From: JAOTYV01 sp041557595
Lineage (GTDB): Bacteria > Pseudomonadota > Alphaproteobacteria > UBA8366
DNA length: 64,000 nucleotides
Direction of reading: 5' to 3'
Assembly (NCBI GenBank): GCA_041557595.1
Contig: JBFFGE010000001.1
Location: 1-64,000, forward strand
Part shown: piece after piece, positions 42,417-50,602 of the stretch
Position numbering within the stretch: the stretch's first letter is position 1
How the letters are laid out: each line of letters starts with the position of its first letter
Translations under genes and position numbers: made by a program
The notes under the pieces: generated by a model
Told to the model about the DNA's origin: nothing
Seen by the model: only the letters and a program-made list of their open reading frames with translations
Databases searched by the model: none

Positions 42417-43588
42417 GCACCCCGAAACATCCGAACGAACCGCCCCGCGGTTTTTCCACCGACGCGGTACATGCCGGGCAGAGCCCGGACCCGGTTACCG
42501 GCGCGGTCTGGACGCCGATTTACACGTCGACCACCTATGTCCAGGAAAGCCCGGGCGTCCACAAGGGCTATGAGTACAGCCGCAGCCACAACCCGACCCG
42601 CCAAGCCTTCGAACGGTGTATTGCCTCCTTGGAGGCGGGGACCGCCGGTTACGCCTTCGCATCGGGCATGGCCGCCACGTCGACCATCCTGGAATGCCTC
42701 GATAGCGGCGCGCATATCGTCGCCAGCGACGATTTGTATGGCGGTACCTATCGCCTTTTCGAGCGGGTGCGCACACGGTCCTCGGGCCTTCGGTTCAGCT
42801 TCGTCGACATTTCCGACCGGACGGCACTGGAGGCGGCGCTGACGCCCGAGACCCGCATGATCTGGGTCGAGACGCCGTCCAACCCGCTGCTCAAGCTGGT
42901 CGACCTGGAAATGATCGCCGATGTGGCGCGCTCGCGCGGCATCCTGACCGTGGCGGACAATACTTTCGCCACCCCTTGGACCCAACGGCCGCTCGAATTC
43001 GGCTTCGACCTGGTGGTGCATTCGGCAACCAAATACATCAACGGCCACTCCGACGTGGTCGCGGGCATTGCCGTCGTCGGCGACAATGCCGAGCTCGCCG
43101 AACAAATGGGATTCCTGCAAAACGCCGTCGGCGGCATCGCCGGGCCGTTCGACAGCTATATGGCGCTGCGCGGCGTCAAGACGCTGGCACTCCGCATGCA
43201 GCGGCATTGCGACAGCGCCCGGCAAATCGCCGCGTGGCTCGAAGGCCACCCGGCCATCGAACGGGTTTTCTATCCGGGACTCGAGAGCCACCCGCAGCAC
43301 CCGCTGGCAAAAAAACAGATGCGCGATTTCGGCGGCATGGTGTCCGCCGTCATCAAGGGCGGGTTGGACCCGACGCGCAGGTTTCTCGAGCGATGCCGGC
43401 TCTTTGCGCTGGCCGAAAGCCTGGGCGGCGTCGAAAGCCTGATCGAGCATCCGGCGATCATGACCCATGCCAGCATCCCGCCGGAGATGCGCGCCGAGCT
43501 CGGCATCGACGACGGGCTGGTCCGGCTGTCGGTCGGCATCGAAGATCTCGACGACCTGATCGCCGATCTCGACACGGCACTGTCGTAA
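42413..43588 (+). CDS. Cystathionine gamma-lyase/synthase family PLP enzyme
   Basis: A 391-residue Cys/Met-metabolism PLP enzyme. It has YEYSRSHNPTR, FASGMAATSTIL, VETPSNPLLKLVD and the PLP lysine in HSATKYINGHSDV (K207). Its start overlaps the cbs stop (ATGA), so it is most likely the cystathionine gamma-lyase that completes homocysteine-to-cysteine conversion; gamma-synthase activity cannot be excluded from sequence. Its TAA stop is the first triplet of a RIME-like element. Confidence 0.88.
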   Translation: MSTPKHPNEPPRGFSTDAVHAGQSPDPVTGAVWTPIYTSTTYVQESPGVHKGYEYSRSHNPTRQAFERCIASLEAGTAGYAFASGMAATSTILECLDSGAHIVASDDLYGGTYRLFERVRTRSSGLRFSFVDISDRTALEAALTPETRMIWVETPSNPLLKLVDLEMIADVARSRGILTVADNTFATPWTQRPLEFGFDLVVHSATKYINGHSDVVAGIAVVGDNAELAEQMGFLQNAVGGIAGPFDSYMALRGVKTLALRMQRHCDSARQIAAWLEGHPAIERVFYPGLESHPQHPLAKKQMRDFGGMVSAVIKGGLDPTRRFLERCRLFALAESLGGVESLIEHPAIMTHASIPPEMRAELGIDDGLVRLSVGIEDLDDLIADLDTALS

Positions 43589-43691
43589 AGCAAATCCCGA
43601 GCGAACCGAAACGGTTCGCGACGACGAATTTGCATAAAAACAAAAAAGATCGACCGCTTCACCTGAGCCAAATTAGGCAAGAAATGGTCGA
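43586..43691 (+). repeat. RIME-like two-hairpin element, family A copy 4
   Basis: A 106-bp copy (one extra A in the linker) starting TAAAGCAAATCCCGAGCG and ending GAAATGGTCGA. Hairpin 1 is intact (GCGAACCG with CGGTTCGC); hairpin 2 is degraded. The first triplet is the TAA stop of the cystathionine lyase gene. The convergent dioxygenase stop lies 18 bases beyond its end. Confidence 0.82.
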
Positions 43692-43708
43692 GAGGTCTCC
43701 TTCGCGGA

Positions 43709-44572
43709 TCAGGCGTTTGCGGCCACCGCCTCCGGATAGGAAATCGTGGTGCGCTGCATCACCCGGCGGTAGCGCGTGCCGTCATAGGGCGTGGCCCGGT
43801 GCAGCACCGACCGGTTGTCCCAGACCACGATATCGCCTTCGCGCCAATCGTGGCGGTATTGGTGCTCGGGCCGGGCCGCCCTTTCGAGCAGATCGTCCAG
43901 CAGCGCCGTACTCTTTTTCTGGGACCAGCCGACGATGCGCGCCGCATGCGCACCGATTAGCAGGGATTTCTGGCCGGTCACGGGATTGACCTGCACCAGC
44001 GGGTGGCGCACCGGCGGCGTTTCCGCGGCCTCCTTTTCGGTGAACTCGAATCCCACGCGCCGCCGCGAATAGATCAAATCGTGCTCGACGGTCAGCCCTT
44101 CGAGTTCACGCTGCATCGCTTCCGGCAGGCTCTCCCAGGCGGCCCGCGTCGAGGCGAATTCGGTGGCGCCCCCTTCCGGCGGCACCTCGCGGGCGGTCAG
44201 GATGGAACACAGCGACGGAATCGCCTTGAACGTGCTATCCGCATGCCACTGCATGTTGCCCTTCTGGTAATCCATGCGCCGATCGTCCGGCGGGATCACC
44301 GCGCCGGTCTTGATGTCCACATTGGATTGCCGCGCGAAGGGCGTGCCGCCGGCGGGATTGGCGCCGATCGTCCGTTCCAGCGGACCGAAGCGTTCGCTGA
44401 AGGCGATTTGCCGCTCGTCGGTCATCGGCTGATCGGGCAGGACCAGCACGGAATGCGTTTCGAACGCAGCTCTGATTTGCGCAAATTCAGCGTCACTTAC
44501 GCCTTCCGCCAGATTAAACCCGGTCAATCGGGCGGCGAAGACCGGGGTCAGCGGCGTAACCTGCAAAGACAT
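43709..44572 (-). CDS. TfdA-like Fe(II)/2-oxoglutarate dioxygenase, copy 3
   Basis: A 287-residue dioxygenase closest in style to TfdA/alkylsulfatase members: MQWHADSTFKAIPSL holds His and Asp, SVLHRATPYDGTRYRRVMQR the distal His and 2-oxoglutarate Arg. The blocks LTAREVPPEGGATEFAST and RHDWREGDIVVWDNRS are typical. The start MSLQVTPL has GAGGAGGG upstream, and an earlier start adds only six residues. It follows the VOC gene by 71 bases and may belong to the rfbB-VOC transcript. Confidence 0.85.
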   Translation of the reverse strand: MSLQVTPLTPVFAARLTGFNLAEGVSDAEFAQIRAAFETHSVLVLPDQPMTDERQIAFSERFGPLERTIGANPAGGTPFARQSNVDIKTGAVIPPDDRRMDYQKGNMQWHADSTFKAIPSLCSILTAREVPPEGGATEFASTRAAWESLPEAMQRELEGLTVEHDLIYSRRRVGFEFTEKEAAETPPVRHPLVQVNPVTGQKSLLIGAHAARIVGWSQKKSTALLDDLLERAARPEHQYRHDWREGDIVVWDNRSVLHRATPYDGTRYRRVMQRTTISYPEAVAANA

Positions 44573-44643
44573 GGCGGCGTCCCTCCTCAAACAACCGGAT
44601 GCGATGCCGACAGTCTAGCGTGGCCCTGCCGCTTGGCGAAGGG

Positions 44644-45036
44644 TCAGGCGGTCTCGCCGGGATAATTCGACACCTCGACCAGATTGTCATCCGGATCGCG
44701 AAAATAAACCGACGTGATCGGCCCGAGCGCGCCTGACCGGGTATCCGGTCCCATGATGATTTCCACCCCTTCGGCGCCGAGGTGTTCGATCACCGCGTCG
44801 ATCGGCGTTTCCGTGATCATGCAGAAATCCGCGCCGCCGACCGACGGGTGCGCCGCGATCAGCCCGGGCTTGTTGTCCACCGGATGCAAATTGATCTTGT
44901 GCTGACCGAACCGCAGTGCGGTCCGGCCTTCGCCAAACTTCAGCACCTCCATGCCGAGAACCCGGGTATAGAAATCGCAGGTCGCGTCGATATCGGACAC
45001 GGTCATGACGAAATGATCGATGCGCGCAATCTTCAT
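44644..45036 (-). CDS. VOC (glyoxalase/bleomycin resistance) family protein
   Basis: A 130-residue vicinal-oxygen-chelate protein with two beta-alpha-beta-beta-beta units: RIDHFVMTVSDIDATCDFY at the start and ITSVYFRDPDDNLVEVSNYP at the end. Metal ligands are the His in IDHFV, the His in INLHPVD and the Glu in LVEVS. It resembles virulence-type and lactoylglutathione-lyase-like VOC members. Its ATG overlaps the rfbB stop (ATGA). Substrate not known. Confidence 0.83.
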   Translation of the reverse strand: MKIARIDHFVMTVSDIDATCDFYTRVLGMEVLKFGEGRTALRFGQHKINLHPVDNKPGLIAAHPSVGGADFCMITETPIDAVIEHLGAEGVEIIMGPDTRSGALGPITSVYFRDPDDNLVEVSNYPGETA

Positions 45037-46091
45037 GGCACTACTCCCTGTCGCTCGCCACTATACACTTCGCGGCGAATCGGTTCCCACCAGTCTCGGC
45101 GGTCAATATACCACTGCACGGTATCCCGCAGCCCGGCGTCGAAATTGCGCCGCGCCCGCCATCCGAGTTCCGCCGCCAATTTCGCGGCATCCACCGCATA
45201 GCGGACGTCATGGCCGGGCCGGTCCTCGACGAAGGCGATCAGCGACGCATGCGGAAAATGCGGCGACGACGCCCGCATCGCGTCGAGACAGGCGCAGATC
45301 GCGTGCACCAGATCGACATTCCGCAGCACCGTGCCGCCGCCGACATTGTAGACCTCGCCCGGCGTGCCTTGCGTCAGGATGCGGTGCAACGCTTCGGCAT
45401 GATCCTCCACATGCAGCCAATCGCGCTCCTGCAGGCCATCGCCGTAGATCGGCATCGACTGGCCGTCCAGCGCGGCCAGAATCATTGTCGGTATGACTTT
45501 TTCGGGAAACTGATAGGGGCCGTAATTGTTGCAGCAATTGCTCGTCACGACCGGCAGCCCATAGGTACGAAACCAGGCCCGCGCCAGATGATCCGCCCCG
45601 GCCTTGGTCGCCGCATAGGGCGAATTGGGGCGATACGGCGCGCGCTCATCGGCCACCGCACCGCCCGCGCCGAGATCGCCGTAGACTTCGTCCGTCGAGA
45701 CGTGCAGAAACCGGAAACCATCCCGCCGCGCCGGCGGCAATCCGCCATAATAGGCCCGCGCCGCTTCGAGCAGCGTATAGGTGCCGACGAGATTGGTTTG
45801 CACGAAATCCGCCGGCCCGTCGATCGAACGATCGACATGCGATTCCGCGGCCAGATGCATCACGGCATCCGGCGCGTGGCGGTCGAAGATCCGCGCCACC
45901 ACCGCCGCGTCGCAGATATCCGCATGTTCGAAGGCATGCCGGGGCGACTCCATGACATCGGCGAGCGACTGGCGCCGCCCGGCATAGGTCAACTTGTCCA
46001 GCGTCACCACCGACGCCTGCGCATCCTGCACGAGATGGCGCACCACCGCCGATCCGATGAATCCCGCGCCCCCGGTAACGAGAATCTTCAT
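45033..46091 (-). CDS. rfbB: dTDP-glucose 4,6-dehydratase
   Basis: Extended SDR that converts dTDP-glucose to dTDP-4-keto-6-deoxyglucose, 352 residues. It has ILVTGGAGFIGSAVVRHL, HLAAESHVDRSIDGP, the catalytic STDEVYG and YAATKAGADHL with SNCCNNYGPYQFPEKVIP, all canonical. No rfbA, rfbC or rfbD lies in the window, so it is an orphan of the rhamnose pathway here. The start MKILVTGG is the natural one; an ATG six codons earlier is also open. It overlaps the VOC gene. Confidence 0.9.
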   Translation of the reverse strand: MKILVTGGAGFIGSAVVRHLVQDAQASVVTLDKLTYAGRRQSLADVMESPRHAFEHADICDAAVVARIFDRHAPDAVMHLAAESHVDRSIDGPADFVQTNLVGTYTLLEAARAYYGGLPPARRDGFRFLHVSTDEVYGDLGAGGAVADERAPYRPNSPYAATKAGADHLARAWFRTYGLPVVTSNCCNNYGPYQFPEKVIPTMILAALDGQSMPIYGDGLQERDWLHVEDHAEALHRILTQGTPGEVYNVGGGTVLRNVDLVHAICACLDAMRASSPHFPHASLIAFVEDRPGHDVRYAVDAAKLAAELGWRARRNFDAGLRDTVQWYIDRRDWWEPIRREVYSGERQGVVP

Positions 46092-46290
46092 CCCACCTGC
46101 ATCGGCCATCCCGCGCCGGGGGTCAAGAGCGAAACGCGGCCCGGGCAGGCCCCCGCCTATTGTCATCCCGGCATCGAGCGGGCACGATTTGCCGGCATGG
46201 CGAAACCGCCACGCACACTCCAACCGTGCACTCACAACGCATTCGAAACCCGCCTTCCGGCGGCGGACATCCCGAGAGCCGCAAAATGCC

Positions 46291-47529
46291 ATGTTGAAAT
46301 TCGATCCGGACAAGAAAGGCCCGCTGGACGGTCTGCGCATTCTGGACCTGTCGCGTCTGGTCGCCGGCAATATGCTGTCCTTGCAACTCGCGGATTTCGG
46401 CGCCGAGGTCATCAAGATCGAAACGCCGCCGCGCGGCGATCCCCTGCGCGACTGGGCGGCGGACGGCGTTCAATTGCATTGGAAGGTCTATTGCCGCAAC
46501 AAGAAGAGCATCGGCCTGAATCTGCGCGAGGCGGAGGGCCGCGACGTGCTGCTGCGGCTGATCGAGACCGCCGACGGCATGATCGAGAACTTCCGGCCCG
46601 GCACGCTGGAAAAAATGGGCCTGGGTCCCGATGTCCTGCTGAAACGCAACCCGCGCCTGGTGCTGGCGCGGCTGTCCGGTTTCGGTCAAACCGGCCCCTA
46701 TCGCCACAAGCCGGGATTCGGCACGCTGGTCGAGGGCATGTCCGGTTTTGCCGCGCGCAACGGCTTTCCGGACCGGCCGCCCTTGCTGCCGCCGCTCGCG
46801 CTCGCCGATATGATCGCCGGCCTGTCCGGCGCGATGTCGGTCGTGATCGCCTTCTATCACCGGGACCTGAAGGGCGGCAGCGGGCAGGTGATCGACCTGT
46901 CGCTGCTCGAGCCGATCCATTCTGTGCTCGGCCCGGAAGCCGCCAATTATCGGCTGACCGGCGAAATCAAGCCGCGCGTGGGCAACGGTTCGAATACCGC
47001 ATCGCCACGCAACGTCTATGTCACCAGCGACGGCAAGTTCGTCGCCATTTCCGCCTCGATGCAGGTGATGGCAGAGCGTTTGCTGCGGGCGATCGGCGCC
47101 GGCGACATGCTGGACGATCCGCGCTATGCGACCAACGCGGCCCGGGTCCGGCACCGTGACGAAGTCGATGCGGTCGTCGGCGGCTGGATCGCGCAGCGCA
47201 CGCTGGTCGACGCGCTCGCCTTTTTCGAGAAGGAGAGCGTGACCGCCGCGCCGATCTACGATCCGAGCCAGACGGCGGAGGACCCGCATTTCAAGGAACG
47301 GCAAATCATCATCGATGTCGAAGACGCGGAGCTCGGCGAAATTCCGATGCACAACGTGGTGCCGAAACTATCCGGCACGCCGGGCACCTTCCGGCACCCG
47401 GCGCCGCATATCGGCGAACACAATGAAAGCTTCTTGACGGAAATCGGCCTCGATGCCGACGCAATCGATGCCCTGGCGGGCAAGGGCGTCGTGTGGAGCC
47501 ACGACAATCGAAAGGACCAAAAGACATGA
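46291..47529 (+). CDS. CaiB/BaiF-type (class III) CoA-transferase
   Basis: A 412-residue family III CoA-transferase. It has LDGLRILDLSRLVAGNMLSLQLADFGAEVIKIE, the NLR/REAEGRD block, FGQTGPYRHKPGFG and the catalytic Asp in LALADMIAG. It moves CoA from a donor such as succinyl-CoA to an organic acid. Its stop overlaps the start of a CitE-like lyase, so the pair likely activates a hydroxyacid (malate or citramalate type) and cleaves it. The longer open frame would add 99 residues without homology. Confidence 0.87.
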   Translation: MLKFDPDKKGPLDGLRILDLSRLVAGNMLSLQLADFGAEVIKIETPPRGDPLRDWAADGVQLHWKVYCRNKKSIGLNLREAEGRDVLLRLIETADGMIENFRPGTLEKMGLGPDVLLKRNPRLVLARLSGFGQTGPYRHKPGFGTLVEGMSGFAARNGFPDRPPLLPPLALADMIAGLSGAMSVVIAFYHRDLKGGSGQVIDLSLLEPIHSVLGPEAANYRLTGEIKPRVGNGSNTASPRNVYVTSDGKFVAISASMQVMAERLLRAIGAGDMLDDPRYATNAARVRHRDEVDAVVGGWIAQRTLVDALAFFEKESVTAAPIYDPSQTAEDPHFKERQIIIDVEDAELGEIPMHNVVPKLSGTPGTFRHPAPHIGEHNESFLTEIGLDADAIDALAGKGVVWSHDNRKDQKT

Positions 47530-48434
47530 CGACACCCTCGCAACAGGCACGGCCGGTATGGCGCTCGCTGATGTTCGTTCCCGTGAATGTGGAACGCTTC
47601 GTCGCCAAGGCGCATACCCGCGGCGCCGACGCCGTCCAGCTCGACCTGGAAGACAGCGTGCCGCTGGCCGACAAGGCGACCGCGCGGAACATGGTGCAGG
47701 ACGCCGCCAAGACCGTGTCGCAGGCCGGCGCCGACGTGGTGGTGCGCATCAACCAGCCGCTGCGTCTGGCCATCCCGGACCTGGAAGCCTCGGTCTCGCC
47801 GCTGGTGCAGGCGATCACGCTGCCGAAAGTGGACAGCGCCAGCCATATCCGCCTGCTCGCCGAAATGGTTGACGAGCTGGAGGCGGAGCGCGGCATGACG
47901 CCGGGCCATACCCTGTTCATCGCCCTGGTGGAAACGGCGGACGCATTTTTCCGGCTGGAGGAGATCGGCAAATCGCATCCGCGCCTGGTCGCCATGGGGT
48001 TGGGCGGCGAGGATTTCGCCACCGCGCTCGGCATGGAGCCGGAGCCGGACGCCATGCAATACCCGAAACAGCAAACCATCATTGCCGCGCGCGCGGCCGG
48101 CATCATCCCGCTCGGCATTATCGGAACGGTGGCCGACTATTCCGACACCGAGAAGATGCGCGCGATCATCCGCAAGTCGCGGCGCTTCGGGTTCGAGGGG
48201 TCGTCCTGCATCCATCCCAGCATCGTGCCGATCCTGAACGAGGAGTTCCGGCCCAGCGAAAAGGAGGTCTCCGGCGCGCAGCGGATCATCCAGGCGTTCG
48301 ACGCCGCCATCGCCGACGGCCGCGCCTCGCTGGAAGTGGACGGCAAGATGATCGACTACCCGATCGTCTACCGCGCGCAACGGGTCCTTGAACTCGATAC
48401 GGCGATCCGCCAGCGTGAGGCGCGGAACCGGTGA
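47526..48434 (+). CDS. CitE/HpcH-type CoA-ester lyase, tandem copy 1
   Basis: A 302-residue TIM-barrel lyase of the citrate lyase beta/malyl-CoA lyase family. Catalytic Arg in VVVRINQPL, metal-binding Glu in ALVETADAF and Asp in MGLGGEDFA are present, with LDLEDSVPLADKA near the start. It probably cleaves a 3-hydroxyacyl-CoA such as malyl- or citramalyl-CoA, or hydrolyses it. Its ATG overlaps the CoA-transferase stop. The next gene is a duplicate of the same length. Confidence 0.86.
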   Translation: MTTPSQQARPVWRSLMFVPVNVERFVAKAHTRGADAVQLDLEDSVPLADKATARNMVQDAAKTVSQAGADVVVRINQPLRLAIPDLEASVSPLVQAITLPKVDSASHIRLLAEMVDELEAERGMTPGHTLFIALVETADAFFRLEEIGKSHPRLVAMGLGGEDFATALGMEPEPDAMQYPKQQTIIAARAAGIIPLGIIGTVADYSDTEKMRAIIRKSRRFGFEGSSCIHPSIVPILNEEFRPSEKEVSGAQRIIQAFDAAIADGRASLEVDGKMIDYPIVYRAQRVLELDTAIRQREARNR

Positions 48435-48453
48435 CGAACGGATCGTCTCGCCG

Positions 48454-49362
48454 ATGACCGCCCCGAGGACGGGACCCGTCTGGCGGTCGCTGCTCTACGT
48501 GCCGGTCAATGTCGAGCGGTATGTCGCCAAGGCACATACCCGCGGCGCCGACGCGGTCATTCTGGATCTCGAGGACAGCGTGCCGCTGGCCGCCAAGCGC
48601 GAAGCGCGCGGGATGGTGCAGGAAGCGGCGGGGCGCGTCTCGCGCGACGGCGCGGATGTCGTGGTCCGGATCAACCGGCCTTTGCAGCATGCGGTGCCCG
48701 ACATCGAAGCCTGCATCTCGACCGCCATCTCCACCCTGTGGATTGCGAAGACCGCGAGCGCCAGCCATATCCGGCTGATCGCCGAATTGGTGGACGAGCT
48801 GGAAGCCGAGCGCGGCATCCCCTTGGGTCATACGCGGCTGATCGCCCAGATCGAGACAGCGGACGCGTTCCACGCCATGCGCGAAACCGCGGCCGCCCAC
48901 CACCGCATCGTCGCCATGGGGCTGGGCAGCGAGGATTTTGCATTGTCGCTCGGCATGGAGCCGCGGCCCGACGCCTTCCGGACGCCGAAGCAGGAAGCCC
49001 TGATCGCCGCGCGCGCCGCCAAGGTCACACCGTTGGGGCTGATCGGCTCGGTAGCGGATTTCTCGGACCTCACCGAAATGCGGCGAATTCTGGAGACGTC
49101 CCAACGCTTCGGCTTCGAAGGCGCGGCCTGCATCCACCCCGCGGTCGTGCCGATCCTGAACGAGGTGTTCAGCCCGACCGAGCCCGAGGTCGCCGCCGCC
49201 AAGCGCATCGTCGACGCCTTCGAGGCCGCCGTCGCCGACGGCCGCGCCTCGCTGGAAGTGGACGGCAAGATGATCGACTACCCGGTCGTCGCCCGCGCCG
49301 AACAAGTGATCGCGCGCGACGAAGCGATCCGCCGGCGCGCCGCGCACACGGCCAAACTTTAA
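48454..49362 (+). CDS. CitE/HpcH-type CoA-ester lyase, tandem copy 2
   Basis: Also 302 residues and clearly a duplicate of the preceding gene (shared VWRSL, VPVNVER, VAKAHTRGADAV, ASLEVDGKMIDYP). It keeps VVVRINRPL, AQIETADAF and MGLGSEDFA. Differences cluster in the middle (TAISTLWIAKTAS for SPLVQAITLPKVDS), suggesting a changed acyl pocket. It begins 19 bases after copy 1. Start MTAPRTGPVWRSL chosen because it matches copy 1. Confidence 0.85.
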   Translation: MTAPRTGPVWRSLLYVPVNVERYVAKAHTRGADAVILDLEDSVPLAAKREARGMVQEAAGRVSRDGADVVVRINRPLQHAVPDIEACISTAISTLWIAKTASASHIRLIAELVDELEAERGIPLGHTRLIAQIETADAFHAMRETAAAHHRIVAMGLGSEDFALSLGMEPRPDAFRTPKQEALIAARAAKVTPLGLIGSVADFSDLTEMRRILETSQRFGFEGAACIHPAVVPILNEVFSPTEPEVAAAKRIVDAFEAAVADGRASLEVDGKMIDYPVVARAEQVIARDEAIRRRAAHTAKL

Positions 49363-49372
49363 GCGAGGGAAC

Positions 49373-50023
49373 ATGGACGATCCGGTACAAAGACACCCGA
49401 CGCGGGCGGAACAGCTCGACATTCTGGCGACCGTCGTGGCCGACAATTTTACGGCGGATGATCGCCTGCTCGATCTCGGCGTGGGCGTCGGATACGTCGC
49501 CCACCTGATCTTCGCAAAGCAGCCCGCCACTACGATTATCGGCGTGGACCGCAAGTCGGACGCGTTGTCCAGCGCACAAGAATCGTTCCCGAATTTCGAC
49601 CTCACCTGCATCGAGGGCGACCTGGAGGCGATTGCGGACATCGCGATCCCGGCCGGCCCCTACAAGGCGATCTACAGCGCGCTCACCTTTCACGATCTGA
49701 CCGATGCGGCAAAACAGTCGGTCATCGGATGGGCCGCGGCGCATTTGGCGCCGGGCGGGTTCTTCCTGCTGTACGACCGGCTGCGCATGACCGATGCGGC
49801 GCTGTTTCCGCTGCAGCAAAGCATCTGGGCGCGGATCGAGAAGGAATACGGTACGGGCATGCGGTCGGCGCCCGACTACGCGGCCTACCTGACCGATCTC
49901 GGCACCGACAACCGGCCGGCCGGTCTCGACGACTACCAAAAATGGTTTGCCGAGGCGGGGCTGGCCTTTCAGATCCTTCATCTGCACGGCAATATCGCCC
50001 TGATGGCTGGTGGCAATCGGTAA
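49373..50023 (+). CDS. Class I SAM-dependent methyltransferase
   Basis: A 216-residue methyltransferase. Motif I is RLLDLGVGVGYVAHL, the acidic ribose-binding residue is in IIGVDRKSDAL, motif II is KAIYSALTFHDL and motif III LAPGGFFLLYDRL. The substrate is unknown. It starts 10 bases after the second CitE-like gene, so it is in the same operon. Confidence 0.82.
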   Translation: MDDPVQRHPTRAEQLDILATVVADNFTADDRLLDLGVGVGYVAHLIFAKQPATTIIGVDRKSDALSSAQESFPNFDLTCIEGDLEAIADIAIPAGPYKAIYSALTFHDLTDAAKQSVIGWAAAHLAPGGFFLLYDRLRMTDAALFPLQQSIWARIEKEYGTGMRSAPDYAAYLTDLGTDNRPAGLDDYQKWFAEAGLAFQILHLHGNIALMAGGNR

Positions 50024-50071
50024 AGTCCCGCATACTTAACGTCGATTCCATCAGCGAAAGGATCCCGACCC

Positions 50072-50485
50072 ATGGCCGACCGTCCGAAGCCGTTCAACGG
50101 CATCCGCCACATCGCCCTCGAAGTACCGAATTTGGAGGAATGCGAGCGGTTCTATACCGACATCATGGGCATGAAAATGCTCAGCCGTCCGCACGAGAAT
50201 TTGGTCTATCTGACGTGCGGCAACGACAATCTGTCACTGTCCCGCGCCAAATCGGCGACCGAAGACGGCGGTTGCATGGACCATTTCGGCTTCATCGTCG
50301 ATACGAAGGAAGAGCTTGAGGACTGGTTCGCCTTCATGAAGGCCCGATCCGTCCCTCTGCTCGACACGCCGACCGATCATGGCGACGGTGCGCGCAGCTT
50401 TCATTGCAAGGATCCGGCGGGCAACGTTATCCAGCCGCTGTTCCACCCGGCCATTTCCGGCCAGCGGTTCACACCGGCCGGCTAG
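50072..50485 (+). CDS. VOC family protein, second
   Basis: A 137-residue vicinal-oxygen-chelate protein: IRHIALEVPNLEECERFY opens the first unit and GARSFHCKDPAGNVIQPLF ends the second. Likely metal ligands are the His in RHIALE and the His in CMDHFGF; the final acidic ligand is replaced by Gln in NVIQPLF, so activity may differ from typical members. It is the last gene of the CoA-transferase/lyase operon. Its TAG stop is the terminal triplet of a family B RIME-like element. Confidence 0.8.
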   Translation: MADRPKPFNGIRHIALEVPNLEECERFYTDIMGMKMLSRPHENLVYLTCGNDNLSLSRAKSATEDGGCMDHFGFIVDTKEELEDWFAFMKARSVPLLDTPTDHGDGARSFHCKDPAGNVIQPLFHPAISGQRFTPAG

Positions 50486-50587
50486 ATCAACCTGCCTTTG
50501 ATTGGAATCAATTAAAGGCAGAAAAGCTGATCGATTCTACAAAGATAGAGCAAATCACGTGCGCCCAGATGGGCGCACGCTGCTCTC
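50483..50587 (-). repeat. RIME-like two-hairpin element, family B copy 2
   Basis: A 105-bp element in inverted orientation to the copy at 26865: the plus strand starts TAGATCAACCTGCCTTTG and ends GGGCGCACGCTGCTCTC. It holds the CTGCC/GGCAG hairpin and the strong GTGCGCCCA-GA-TGGGCGCAC hairpin. The first triplet on the plus strand is the TAG stop of the VOC gene. It contains an internal GATAGAGCAAATCACG, which echoes the family A start and hints at mosaic origin. Confidence 0.82.
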
Positions 50588-50602
50588 GTCGGGCGGCGCT
50601 GG

